Source: Melampsora larici-populina 98AG31
Lineage: Eukaryota > Basidiomycota > Pucciniomycetes > Pucciniales > Melampsoraceae
NCBI RefSeq assembly: GCF_000204055.1
Contig: NW_006768803.1
Span: forward strand, 413,607 to 477,606
Direction of reading: 5' to 3'
Length of the DNA stretch: 64,000 nucleotides
Position numbers and translations under genes: made by a program. The notes under the pieces are model-generated. The model saw nothing but the letters and a program-made list of their open reading frames with translations, searched no databases and was not told where the DNA came from. This document shows, piece by piece, positions 10,840 through 21,200 of the stretch (its first letter is position 1; the number at the start of each line of letters is the position of its first letter).

Positions 10840-13124
10840 ATGCTCTTACGTGATTTTGTCAACCAGCTCATAGGCGAATCTCCTCAGCTCGCACTGACCC
10901 TGAGTGTCACGGAGTTTATACGATTTACTGTCCTTGCCGCCAAAGTCCAACAAGTTGCTGGTGATTCCCTACGACTCAAATCGACTCGAACCACGGTCAT
11001 TCCCTTTCTTGCCTCAGCTCTATCACTTGAATACCCCAAAGACTTAATGGCCGACTTATGGCGGCTAGCATTTCCCCACTTACCCGGATGTGATATTGAT
11101 ACCTCAGCTGCTATTCGAGAATTTGGTCTGCAACCAACTCTTACGTCGACCTCGAAACTGCTGGAAAGGTTCTTACGTGCACCTTTCACTAAATGTATCT
11201 CTTGCCCGGAACAATCCACCTTACACGTTCATTCACGTATCAATGGTTACCTCTATGACACTGACGGTACGCACGCTGTACAGACTGTCATCCTGTGTTG
11301 CTCCAGTACGTACTTTACCTTTAAAGTCTTGAGTGACTTCCACATTCAACTGACATCGGATTATATCAGACGACACGTGTGGAATTTCCTATAGGCCCAG
11401 CTATTACACCAGCCATGGTTTCCGGATCTACGACTCACAGGCCATGGGACGCGAAACCGATTATCTCCACATCCACTGCCATTATTATATGACTGCTCGT
11501 TTGGCTTACATGTTCTGAGTGATTCAAATGTTAGCACAGTAAGTTCTCATTTGATCATTACTTCACAACGCAGCAGCGTCACTTACTCACCAACAATTGT
11601 CTCTATCTCCAGTGTATCTCATTTCAATCTGGTCAACTGGTATAACCAGTTATTTGTAGAAGACGCAGCTGTAGCACAATTCGTACCCAACCAGAAATTC
11701 ACCCCTTACATGTCAGATGAAGTGTGCCGCGACGGCCTCATCATTCATTCCTTGATGAAACACGCCGATCGACGAGGAACTCACCTGGCGGTTGTGTCAA
11801 GTGGGAACAACTCAATGTGGTTTGATTCTGCAATCAAAGATCATCTAGAGCGATTATCAGTGGAAGGAACCACATATCGTGATCATTACTGTAGCAGCTG
11901 TGTCCGAATAATAACCCAAGTCGATCCTGAGACCGGAGAAATCAATTATAGATGTAAGTCATCCCTCCATGTGTATCTACTTCTTTCTCAGATCTTTTAT
12001 TGATCAATGATCAAATCCTTCCTTTGCACATGGCCATTTTCCAGCGATCCGTGCAGTCGTAACGGACGGTCTAACCATAGGACACTACCGTTGTAGTGCC
12101 TCCTCTCAGCAACTGCAGGAGATTGCAAAATCCTTGGGTCACCCTGCGCCAGAAGGACCTTGTACGAATGATCTTGACAATATCAACAATCGTTTCTGTC
12201 CGGAACACTTTGTTCTCCTCGGAGGGAAATGTCAAGCGCAACCTTGTCCTAATGCCGCGATTGGCAATACTGGGACCTGCAATGACAAGGATCACATCGA
12301 TGCATGGGCCAACTTCAACGAAAAAATTAAATCAAACTTTTCTTTAACCTCCATCCTCAACCGACCAGGATCCTCACTTCGAGCTGATCCAACCGTCCAT
12401 CTAGATGCCGATACCGCCGAATTTCAAGACCTGGCGGGTCTACAACAGGCTGACGAATCGCAAAGGGCACACAAAGCTGCAAGGGATGGAGGCGAGTCAA
12501 AGTCTTCTGGGAAATACTTGTTATCAAGAATGCGGACGCACAATGACCAACTTGTGGTCGGGACTTGTGGGATTGTATTGGGAAGGAAAACGTTTTACAA
12601 CGCTGAGTCTGTCAGTGCGGTCAAGGTGAGTGTGGTTCCACCCATGGTGAGGGGAAGACAACAATGGTTGATGTTGTCTTGCTCTGGGGCTATACCTACA
12701 GGCCTTCCTTGAAGAGACTTTCCCTCGTGGTATGCCAGAGGTGGTCTTTTACGATAATGCATGTAGGTTAACGGAACATATCTATGCCGGAGACACCGAT
12801 CGCTCAGCATTCCTAGGAACAGTCATTCTGGTAGATCCGTTACACCATCGGTCACATGCAGAGACCAACAAATTCTGCAAGCGATTTACTGATCCCAAGC
12901 TTTTCCCTGATATCCAAGAGGGCTCCCGTTGGTTCTTCAATGCTTCTGTTGGTGAGCTGACTAACATTTGGTACGGGGGTTTTGCCTCTATGTGTCGTGG
13001 TATGCACTCGCTAGTATACAATTTTTTTTTGGAAGAAATGGTTGACCTTCGAAATGGATGGCTGACTAAAAAATTAGACAAAAGAAAGGGCATGGAGTAT
13101 CTTGGTATAGGGATCCTGAAGTGA
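10840..13124 (+). pseudogene. KDZ-type transposase with CxC cysteine cluster, one in-frame TGA
   Basis: Five exons (10840-11305, 11370-11538, 11613-11953, 12045-12625, 12702-13124) join in phase to 660 codons. The N-terminal half has spaced Cys pairs (KCISCPEQ, LCCSNDTC across splice 1, HYCSSC, PEGPC, FCPEHF, QPCP), resembling the CxC5/CxC6-type cysteine clusters found with KDZ transposases. The C-terminal half has the KDZ RNase H-like signatures: VFYDNACRL with the first Asp, ILVDPLHHRSHAETNKFC with D-P-x-H-H-x2-H and Cys, and NASVGELTNIW with the putative catalytic Glu. Codon 205 is TGA (11516-11518) between YMF and VIQML; everything else is open. It is convergent with gene B, 512 bp away. 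Family assignment is by motif recall; it should be checked with a profile search. Confidence 0.75.
11516..11518 (+). other. Premature TGA in the KDZ transposase
   Basis: TTC TGA GTG in exon 2, the only stop in 660 codons. A CGA ancestor would need one C-to-T change at a CpG. Confidence 0.8.
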
Positions 13125-13636
13125 AGACAATTGGTTTTATTAATGTTTCCTCCAAACCATGAGATTGACTTATTTCTTCGATCTATATTCTGTTCTGGAA
13201 GTGACCAACTTTAACCAAGTATAACTACCTGAAATTATACTTTACATGTAGTGATGTCCGTCATCTTACATGTGTCACCTAGTAATGCACCTTAAAAGCG
13301 TAATTCATGCATAAAGCACTTGATTTTGGCCTCAAACTAATGTGGTGAACTATGACCAGATGATAGACATATGATGGATGCACTTTCACTTTGATTTAAA
13401 AGTGAAGGTACCTTACACAAGTTTTGAGTTCGGAAATTGTAATGATTTCAATTTCAAATGAATGTCACTGCTGTTAACGGACGGGGGACAAACAGCCCAG
13501 TAATGGTCACAATACAAATGATGAACTCAAGGGTGAATTCAACGAAAGACTAGGGTGGGTGAGGGGAGGTTCTGGGGGGTTAAGCGCCAACACCGATGTT
13601 AATGGGATGGAACAACCCATTTCACTTTGAATTATA
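13125..13636. other. Gap between convergent KDZ transposase and gene B
   Basis: AT-rich, no gene. It contains an imperfect hairpin around 13380-13410 (CACTTTCACTTT...AAAAGTGAAGG). Confidence 0.4.
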
Positions 13637-14500
13637 TTACACTTCGATGAAAGCGTAATCAATGACCTGGGAAGAAAGAATGTCAGTTTATTTGCAAAAT
13701 TATTGCAAAATCATACATTGAGGCAGGAAAAAAAAATCCTTACATCAACAATGAAACGACCTGACGCAGGGTCTTTGCCCACCAATTTGCCACTGAAAGA
13801 CATTATTGCATTACTTTTGATACGCTTCCACTGGGAGCCGTGAGGGGTATAATACCCAAACCAATAGATAACCTCAAAATCAAAGGCCTCGGTAGGCTGG
13901 AAATCAAGTCAGTGAAAATATCTGAGGTGCATATGGAGTAGTACTGACCTCAGGAACAACAAACTCGTGTTCAGCTACGACAGTGAGATTCCACGATCCA
14001 TTTGAATTGTGTACATTATCATACTCGGCATCCATCACCTTGCCTTTCGAAGTAATGTACGCGTTACCAGCAATTTCTTGCCGGTTGATGGTGTGGGCAC
14101 CAAGGTCGCTTTGAGCCGTCTGATCATGTCGTATCATAGCTTCGCCGGAGATTGGATGTTGGCCAAAGGGGCCAAACAAGTGATAGATACGCCCCAGTTC
14201 AAGCTTCTTGTTGTCCATGGAGTAACCGTATGCTTTAAGTGGCTCATTCAAAGGCTCTCCTAACGCATCTCGCAAAACAAGGTCGGCCGCAGTGAGGCGC
14301 CAATCAACAAACTTGGGTATTTGGACTATGTTCCTTGCCTAAAAACGAGGTTATTGGATAGGATAGGATAGGATAGGAGAAAGAAGGATGGAGGGGCAAG
14401 CAGGATTAGCCAAAGATGGTTTGTACATAGCCGCAGAATAACACAATCTTACTTCGGCAGTGGTAGGTAAAATGGCAGACATCAACACAGAATTAGGCAT
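13637..14500 (-). CDS. Gene B of the KDZ element: unrecognised 206-aa protein
   Basis: Four exons (14500-14453, 14338-13949, 13896-13744, 13666-13637) join in phase to 206 residues and end in TAA; all three introns have good GT..AG borders (113, 52 and 77 bp). The frame has no lesion. The short first exon (MPNSVLMSAILPTTAE) is not convincing as a signal peptide. The body alternates short hydrophobic stretches with turns (GRIYHLFGPFGQHP, VIYWFGYYTPHGSQWKR, SFSGKLVGKDP), suggesting a compact beta-rich fold; I recognise no family. It lies convergent to the transposase and on the same strand as genes C and D. Because it is inside the terminal repeats and intact, it is probably an element-encoded accessory protein. 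Confidence 0.7.
14355..14381. repeat. Short GGATA tandem repeat in intron 1 of gene B
   Basis: Four to five GGATA units follow each other inside the 113-bp intron. Confidence 0.7.
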
Positions 14501-14992
14501 GGTTGATGTATGGTTGTTTGGGTTATAGGATATACGATGTTTAGGTGGTGTTTTTGTTTTGCGGATTGAGTGAGTCAGATAGGTGCCCTTTATTTAAGAC
14601 ATTCAACGCAGGCCCAAACTCATACTCAAAAATTCAAAGGGTCCGAACTATCAGTGAGGGAATAAATCTCTCCCACAAGAAACCGTCTTCGAAACCCTTG
14701 ATGAAGGGTCAAGAGAAGTCATTGTGTTGTCTGGCAAACGGCTCGTGAAGTTCAAATTAGACTAGACCCCTTAAGGTTGGATTAGGTAGGATTGCAAGAA
14801 GAACGGATTGAAGAGAAAAACAGTTGCTAAGGTATATAATGCACGAATCGAATGGGTACAAAAAGAAACTCATACATATAGAAGATACACATTTTCAAAC
14901 ACTTATATTATTACTAAGTCAATTGGAAGGAGTGGTGGTTTAATTGTGAAAGGGTGGAGGGTCCAACGTCTGACTTTTTTTGCTTGTCACTT
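14501..14992. other. Upstream region of gene B, downstream of gene C
   Basis: No gene seen. Probably holds the gene B promoter and the gene C 3' UTR. Confidence 0.4.
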
Positions 14993-16487
14993 TTACTCGT
15001 CGTCAGCAGCGCCCTGGCCATGGCCAGAAACTTTCTTGAACTCGTGTGACCAGAAATCACGAGCTTGAGCGACGGTGGCTGTAGGCTGAGTATCATACTT
15101 GAGTTTCATGTTGTCAGGCCCAACTAATTCGACCCAGGCACGATATCGATACATAGTCTTAGTGAGTACCCATTGATCCCCGAAATGTACCACCCATGTC
15201 TCCCTTGGGTCTCCATCCATAGTGTTGTAATACCAGGAAAGCAGGCTTGAAAGGAGTTCAGTCTTACCAGGCCAGCCTTTTTTTCGTTTTGCAGAAGCTG
15301 AGGTGCTAGAGCATTGAAACGTATGTCAGCTACATAAAGTAGTAACTCAGGGCTGGAACATACTCGGTAGCTTTTGCCTTTGGTTGGGCCTCGGTACTAG
15401 CGTCATCCTGGAGATTTTTTGCTTCCGGGGATAAAGTTAAGTCCACTTCGATTCGAGTGGGTGGGGTGGCTGCACCTGCAATCAAGGAAGTGATGGTCTG
15501 TTGGAATGAAAGACCACGGACGCTGCTGTTGGAAATGTTTGGGTGTAATGACTGTGGTTCTTGTGATTGTAAAAGCGAGGCTGATAAGTTTGGTTGTGAC
15601 GAAGATTGATTTTCACAAATGGCGGGAAGATCGTTTTTTGATAAAAACGCCGAGGTTGGCATAGCTAGATGACCAGGTGTTCCGCTGGTTAAGAGCTTGC
15701 CGGATGTTGGCAGAGCATGATGAGGTACATCCACATGCGGAAGTCAAACAATGATGGACCGTTGGCCGTCTGGTAACTGGTGTGGGTAATGGACCATGGT
15801 GTCCATCTAAAATGAAACGAAACGAAAGTGTGAAATTACTGAGATCAGCATGGATTAGGAGTTTTACCACATCAAAATCGTGAACCACATACCCAGGATT
15901 TCAAAGTGTGATCCCACACTGTAAGAGCTCTGTCCCAATCGGGTCCAACGGCTGTGGTGACGGCCTGAAGGAGAAGCTCGCTCTGGTTAAGGTAGACTAC
16001 CGGCCACTGAGGGAAATACGCGGCAATCGGCTTGGAGGCAGCTGACTGTGATTGAGATTGGATCAGCCAGGCACGGGGTGAAATCTGAATGACCTAATAC
16101 CTAACTCACATTGACCCATAACGAGATTGTAGCCATTTTGGCAGTGTCGATGAGTGTTTCTTTTTCGTGGTTTGCTGCTGCTGCTCTGTCAGCACGATTC
16201 TTCTGGAGCATGACCATGGATTCGATTGGCATCTGCTGTCCCAGTGTATTCGCGAACTGAGCCCACTGGTGAGGGTTGGCGGCGGAAGCTGGAGCTGGAG
16301 CAGATCGACGTGGCGCTGAACTGGTGGCAGTTTGAGATGTACTCGCTGAACTTCCTTGGATTTTGCTCAACTGGGTAAATTGTTGAGCAGTGATTCCCAG
16401 ATGCCGGAGTGTTTGTTGAGTGATCGGCTGGTTTTTTGGTTGAGTTGGCGCCACTTTGGAGGTTCGAGAGTGTTTTGAACAAACCAT
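14993..16487 (-). pseudogene. Gene C of the KDZ element: unrecognised protein, one in-frame TGA
   Basis: Four exons (16487-16110, 16045-15893, 15806-15364, 15305-14993) join in phase to 429 codons. The N-terminal 110 residues are Gln/Ser/Ala/Thr/Pro-rich and likely disordered. Two compact segments stand out: a Trp/Tyr-rich one in exon 2 (AAYFPQWPVVYLNQSELLLQ) and a C-terminal one in exon 4 (GWPGKTELLSSLLSWYYNT, then ETWVVHFGDQWVLTKTMYRY). Codon 198 is TGA (15746-15744) in context GTT TGA CTT; the frame is open on both sides. I recognise no family. It sits 50 bp downstream of gene D on the same strand. For intron 1 the nearer AG would leave only 25 bp, so the acceptor 64 bp from the donor was chosen. 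Confidence 0.6.
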
Positions 16488-16539
16488 GGTCCCGTATGCT
16501 GTGCAACACTGATCAAAGATACAAACATGTCATTGACAG

Positions 16540-17286
16540 TTAAACCAAAACAAATAAAGGCTGATCACCCACACCGAGACAGTATTGGTGGGGGTACTCC
16601 TTGTTTTCTGCCTTTTTGTGGTTCTGCGACACTTTGCCTTCATATATCCGTTTGCAGAGCAAGCCTGTTTTGGCCGGGGATGTGCGTCCATGAGAGTCCT
16701 TCTTGGTGTAAGGTTGAAAGCGGGTGTGTTTTTGTTGAAGCACGGGAGCGTCATCGAGGATCTGCCCGTTTGGTGAGACGCGTGGACCCCAGTCGCTTTT
16801 GACCGAGATAATCGGTCTTGGGGTGCCGAGGTTGATGAGAGCCAACTCGTGGTTGAGCTGGTCACACCGCCAGGTCTTCCAGTTGTGAGCGTTTTTGGCC
16901 GTGGGACACTGTGTGGAGACATCCAGAGTGAGTCGATGGGAAAAACGCAGGAGCAACTGGTACAACTCACCCCAATAAGCCAAGAGTTGTAATTGGCCGT
17001 GTGGTAAATCATCTGGGTGGAGCACACAGGACATAGGAGGCCGGTGGGTCCTCGGCGGGCAGGTTGGGGTAGTGTTGGAATGTTGGGGTGCGCCTTCTCG
17101 TAGTATTCGTGAATGAGCGTGGGGCACACCATGTTAGGTGGCAGGATGTGATACCGCGACTTGTGTCCAATGTGAAGGTGGACATATTCATTGTCTTTTT
17201 CTGAAGGGTGATGATTGAAAACCGGCGGGCGTGAAAATTTTTGATGAAACACGGAGGCGACAAAGTAAATGCTGAGCCGGTGACAT
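16540..17286 (-). CDS. Gene D of the KDZ element: small Cys-containing protein, intact
   Basis: Exons 17286-17253, 17200-16971 and 16908-16540 join in phase to 210 residues; introns are 52 bp (weak donor GTGTTT) and 62 bp (GTGAGT). After the second splice the protein contains LLCPVCSTQM followed by GCPTAKNAHNWKTWRC, a possible zinc-binding Cys set, then a basic C-terminus. I recognise no family. It is the first of three same-strand genes (D, C, B) in the element. The first exon is the least certain part: the main frame runs open further upstream without an ATG, and the exon is chosen because it supplies an ATG and fits in phase. Confidence 0.55.
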
Positions 17287-17423
17287 CTCAACCGGTGTGA
17301 CCTGTAGGTGTTTCTGACTTATAGTTTGGGGTTTTGGGTTTTATGGCATGTTAGCTACATATGCTTGTACATATGCTGATACCGGGGGTATGTATTCCCA
17401 AATTCTCAATTCTCACGTTCCCA

Positions 17424-17505
17424 GCCAGATTCCCCGGATTCTCCGCCGCTCCCCTACAAAGGGTAGTCACAAAAAAAGTTCTTTTTGAGCTCTATCGGGG
17501 CTTTC
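17424..17505 (+). repeat. Internal copy of the KDZ terminal sequence
   Basis: CCCCTACAAAGGGTAG and about 40 further bases match the reverse complement of 24060-24005; the extreme terminal bases are altered by a 7-bp insertion-like difference. It faces the real right end across the Gypsy insertion, so the region without Gypsy would be a roughly 0.4-kb inverted-repeat unit. Confidence 0.7.
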
Positions 17506-17596
17506 CAGCATGGGTTTACACATGCCTCATTTGGTTTTTAGCCCGCTCATTGTCCTCCTCTCATCCATTTGACCATTGCCAAACACCAGTTTTTAA

Positions 17597-17601
17597 GACA
17601 C
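17597..17601. repeat. GACAC target-site duplication of the Gypsy element, left
   Basis: GACAC immediately before the left LTR, repeated at 23839-23843 after the right LTR. Confidence 0.9.
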
Positions 17602-17796
17602 TGTTATGACCGGCCTCTGGGTCAACGTAAGAGGGCAGAGAGGGAGAGAGACTATTGGTGACCACTACGTGATATGATTATTGTAGCATGAGGAGAGAAG
17701 TCTGGATGATATGTGGTTTGGTACAAGTGCGGCTCAGACTCTCTACATGTCACGATTCTGTGACATCCCTGTGATCCTGAGTTAGGGATCATAACA
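17602..17796 (-). repeat. Gypsy 3' LTR (195 bp)
   Basis: Starts TGTTATGA and ends TCATAACA, an 8-bp terminal inverted repeat. Same length as the other LTR at 23644-23838. Confidence 0.95.
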
Positions 17797-17811
17797 CTAT
17801 CCCCCCCTTTA
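17797..17811 (-). promoter_or_regulatory. Polypurine tract of the Gypsy element
   Basis: On the minus strand TAAAGGGGGGGATAG directly precedes the 3' LTR, the expected plus-strand primer site. Confidence 0.75.
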
Positions 17812-17899
17812 CGCCCCGGCTCCCTCTTGGCGGCTGGGCGTCTCTCCCCGGGACCTGGCATTAAAAAACCCGGCGGGAAAAAGCGTCGGTCCCTCTCCC

Positions 17900-18289
17900 T
17901 TACCCCCGCATCCTCTTTGATCTTTGATGTTCTTCTGATGCTTTCGGAAACCTTAAATTGAACCCGTCGATCATCTCTTTTGCATTCATCAAGTTCTCAG
18001 CCGGCTCCCACAAATCCTCAGTTCTATCGAATCCTTTACAAGACACCAGGTACTTGTCCTTCATCCTTCGACGTCGTTTATCCAGTATTTCTGCGACTTC
18101 CCATTCGGTTTCGCCGTCGATCTCTATTGGTGGTGGTAACTCCTGGAATCTTTCCTCGATCAAGTCCGGTGAGTGTTTCTTTAAGACTGAGACATGAAAT
18201 ACGGGGTGTACTTTACTCATACTGATTGGCAATGCTAGTTGATAGGCTGACTTTGATATTTTCTTCACTATGCTGAAGGGTCCTAACCA
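17900..18289 (-). pseudogene. Gypsy pol C-terminus with GPF motif and chromodomain, cut off by TGA
   Basis: Same frame as pol after the TGA at 18292-18290. It starts with WLGPFSIVKKIS (the GPY/F module of integrase) and contains the chromodomain: EWEVAEILDKRR, KYLVSCKGF and DLWEPAENL, with the aromatic cage positions apparently filled. Chromodomains of chromoviruses steer integration toward particular chromatin. With the stop unread, the integrase would lack both GPF and chromodomain. Confidence 0.8.
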
Positions 18290-18292
18290 TCA
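18290..18292 (-). other. In-frame TGA between integrase core and GPF/chromodomain
   Basis: KLDH-TGA-WLGPF: homologous proteins have a sense codon here, often Arg or Lys. CGA to TGA explains it in one step, in TCGA context. Confidence 0.8.
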
Positions 18293-21200
18293 ATGGTCCA
18301 GTTTTGCACTTGGTCTTGTCGTGGATATGTTACGACTGTTCAACCATACTTCGTCACCTTCATTCCAATCTGGCGTTGGGCGAACGTGAGCATCATAGTT
18401 TCGTTTCATTGTATCTTGAGCCTGAATTAACGCTTCCTTGAGTTCATTCTGTATTTCGGTGATCTTTTGTAGGCGCTCTTCCACTGTCGGGATGCATCTG
18501 TCGGCCAATGGGATCCTCCCAAAAGTTAGGTCGTACCCCAAGTTGGCTTTAAAGGGTGATACCCCCGTGGACATGTGTGTGCTGTTGTTATATGCAAACT
18601 CAGCTAACAGTAAGTGCTCCTCCCAATCATCCTGCTGATAAGAAGTGAAATGACGTAGGTATTGTTCAACAGCTTTATTGACAATTTCGGACTGCCCATC
18701 TGTTTGTGGGTGGTAGGCCGTCAACGGGTGTAGGGCTATACCTAATTGTTTACTCAGGGAATCAGTGATTTTTGATACAAAAATACTCCCACGATCCGAA
18801 AGAATGGTCTTAGGTAATCCGTGCAATCTCCATATATGCTTTATCATTAGGGAGGCCAAGTCATCTGATGTCATTTTGGTTGTGCAAGGCACGAAGTGTC
18901 CCATCTTCGTAAGTTGGTCTACCACGGTGAGTATGCAGTTTTTTCCATTCGACCTTGGCAGATCGGTAATCAGATCATAACTAATGTCCGTCCAGGGTCT
19001 TGCCGGTATTGGTAATGGTTCCAATGATCTAAACGGTAATTTGTTCGATGACTTCACCCTCAGGCAGGAATCACAGCCGTCGACAAATTTGTTAATGTAA
19101 GCTTTCATCGATGGCCATCGGTACTGCCGTTGAACCAGATTTAGTGTCTTCATCCTTCCTGGGTGGCCTGCTAATGCGCTGCTGTGTCTACTTCTCAGTA
19201 TCTCAAATTTACAAGTTTTATCATTTGGTACTTCGATTCGGCCGTCTTTGTATAGGATTTCGTTATGAACTTTGTACTCGTTTGGCGTCTTGATACTTTC
19301 TTTGGATGCCAGTGTTGATTTCATCAGCTCCTCAATCCTTGGGTCAAGTTTGGATTGCTCTCTGATGCGGTCAATTATTAGGTTGTCAGTCCAAATCGGT
19401 GAGTCTGTTGCCCGTTCAATTGCATCTATCTCCAGAGTTTCACTAAATGTCGGTTCTACTACATCTTGTTCAAACCAGCTTTCGACATCCTCATGGATCA
19501 CATCTTCATCTTCGAACCAAGCCTCAATACAATCAAGTTCCGCATTGAATGTTTTTTCTGATAGGTTTGCTGGTTTCAATAGACTTCCGAAGGAGAGTTT
19601 GTCCTTCGCCAATGGTTCAAGGTCCGGTCTTCTCGACAAAGCGTCAGGTTTTGTTGACTCACTTCCAGGTCTAAAGCAAATGTGAAAATCGAAACAGCCA
19701 AGGGTTTCGGCCCATCTGGCTTGTCGTCTAGTTAGTTGTTTCGTCGTCATGAAGCTTTCGAGGTTTTTATGGTCCGTGTAGACCGTGACTTCGAGCCTAT
19801 TTGGATTTCCCTCCAAATAGTGCCTCCATTCCTTAAAAGATGCCACTACCGCTAACAGTTCCTTATCAAATATTTCGTAATTTCTTTCAGCTTGCACCAG
19901 CGATTGAGACAGGAAGGCGACGGGATGAAGTACTCCCTCATCATCATTCTGAGACAAGATAGCGCCCAACGCATAATCGGAACAATCGCACTCCAAGATA
20001 AACGGCTCATATGGATTTGCGATTTTCAAAATTGGAGCCGTGGTGAATGAGGTCTTGAGGGTCTGGAAGGCTTTGTCTTGGGCTTCCCCCCATACAAAAG
20101 GCGTTTTATCACGAGTTAAGTCATGCAATGGTCGGGTAATCTTAGAGAAATCTTCAATGAATCTTTGGTAAAAGTTCGAGAATCCTAGAAACCGTTGGAT
20201 GTGTGTTACATTTGTAGGGACAGGCCAATCGGTAACGGCTGAGACTTTCAACGGACCCATTCGGACTTTGTTTTTTGATATCAGCAATCCTAGGTAGTCA
20301 ATCTCTTTCCTGGAAAATTTACATTTTTCAGGTTTGAGCCAGATGTTGTGCGATCGTAGTATCTCAAGGACTTCCTCAACCACCTTCTCATGGTCCACCC
20401 CCGCTCGTGTGTAGATCAGTAGATCGTCAAGGTAAGCAGCTAGTTCCTTCCCGATCTTTTCCCTAAGTATGTCAGAGATAAAGAATTGGAAATGTCCTAG
20501 GGCCCCCGTTGGTCCGAAGGGCATGACTAAAGGTTCAAACTGACCCCTTTTGCAAATGAACGCTAGTTTTTTCTCGTCACCTTCTTTAACGTGCAGGTTA
20601 TTATAGCCGTTTCGCATATCCAGGCACGAATAGTCTTCCGCGTCCCTCAAGCTGTCGATTAGTTCCATTGTTAGGGGTAGTGGATATCGGTTTTTGACGG
20701 TAAGTGCGTTAAGTTTCCTATAATCGAAGCACGGTCTTAAGTTACCGTCTTTTTTTCCGGTAAACAGGACTGGGGCTGCCCATGGGGATGTTGTCCTCCG
20801 AATTGTGCCTTTACTCAACCCCTCGTCGATCATGGTGTCAAGAGCGACTTCTTCAGCAGGGGATAACGGTATAATTTTACTAGCTTGAGGTGTGGCGCCA
20901 GGGATTAGGTCGACACGGAAGTCATAGCGTTGGTGTGGTGGGAGTGTCATAGCGTTCGTCTTTTGGAACATATTGATGAAGCGGTGGTATCGGGTTGGTA
21001 CGAGTTCCTCTACTGGCTTCTCCTCTTTGTCCTTCGTCGCATCAGCTGCTAACTTGGCTGAGACGTTCCAGGTCGCGCTCGCGGAGGCAATTTTCCCTAT
21101 ACGTGATCCCGGTACAACCAGCTTGTCAACTGCCTCGAGGGATGTAGTCTCAATGTTGTGGTACTCACATCGCGGGGGCTTTGTCTCATTCAAAGTGAGA

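Larger units (their letters stand above)
17287..17601. other. KDZ element between gene D and the Gypsy insertion
   Basis: Probably the gene D promoter. From about 17424 to 17500 it holds a second, diverged copy of the element's end (CCCCTACAAAGGGTAG, then an A-rich tract and TTTTTGAGCTCT) in inverted orientation to the right end at 24051-24075. Confidence 0.6.

Noticed and set aside
16085..16109. 25-bp intron in gene C
   Set aside because: Too short to be spliced; an acceptor 39 bases further gives a normal 64-bp intron in the same frame.
18290..18292. TGA reassigned to an amino acid in this genome
   Set aside because: Several genes here (Gag, Copia, KDZ, helicase) end at TGA in sensible places, and the interrupted genes are mostly transposon-derived. 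Decay at CGA codons is simpler.
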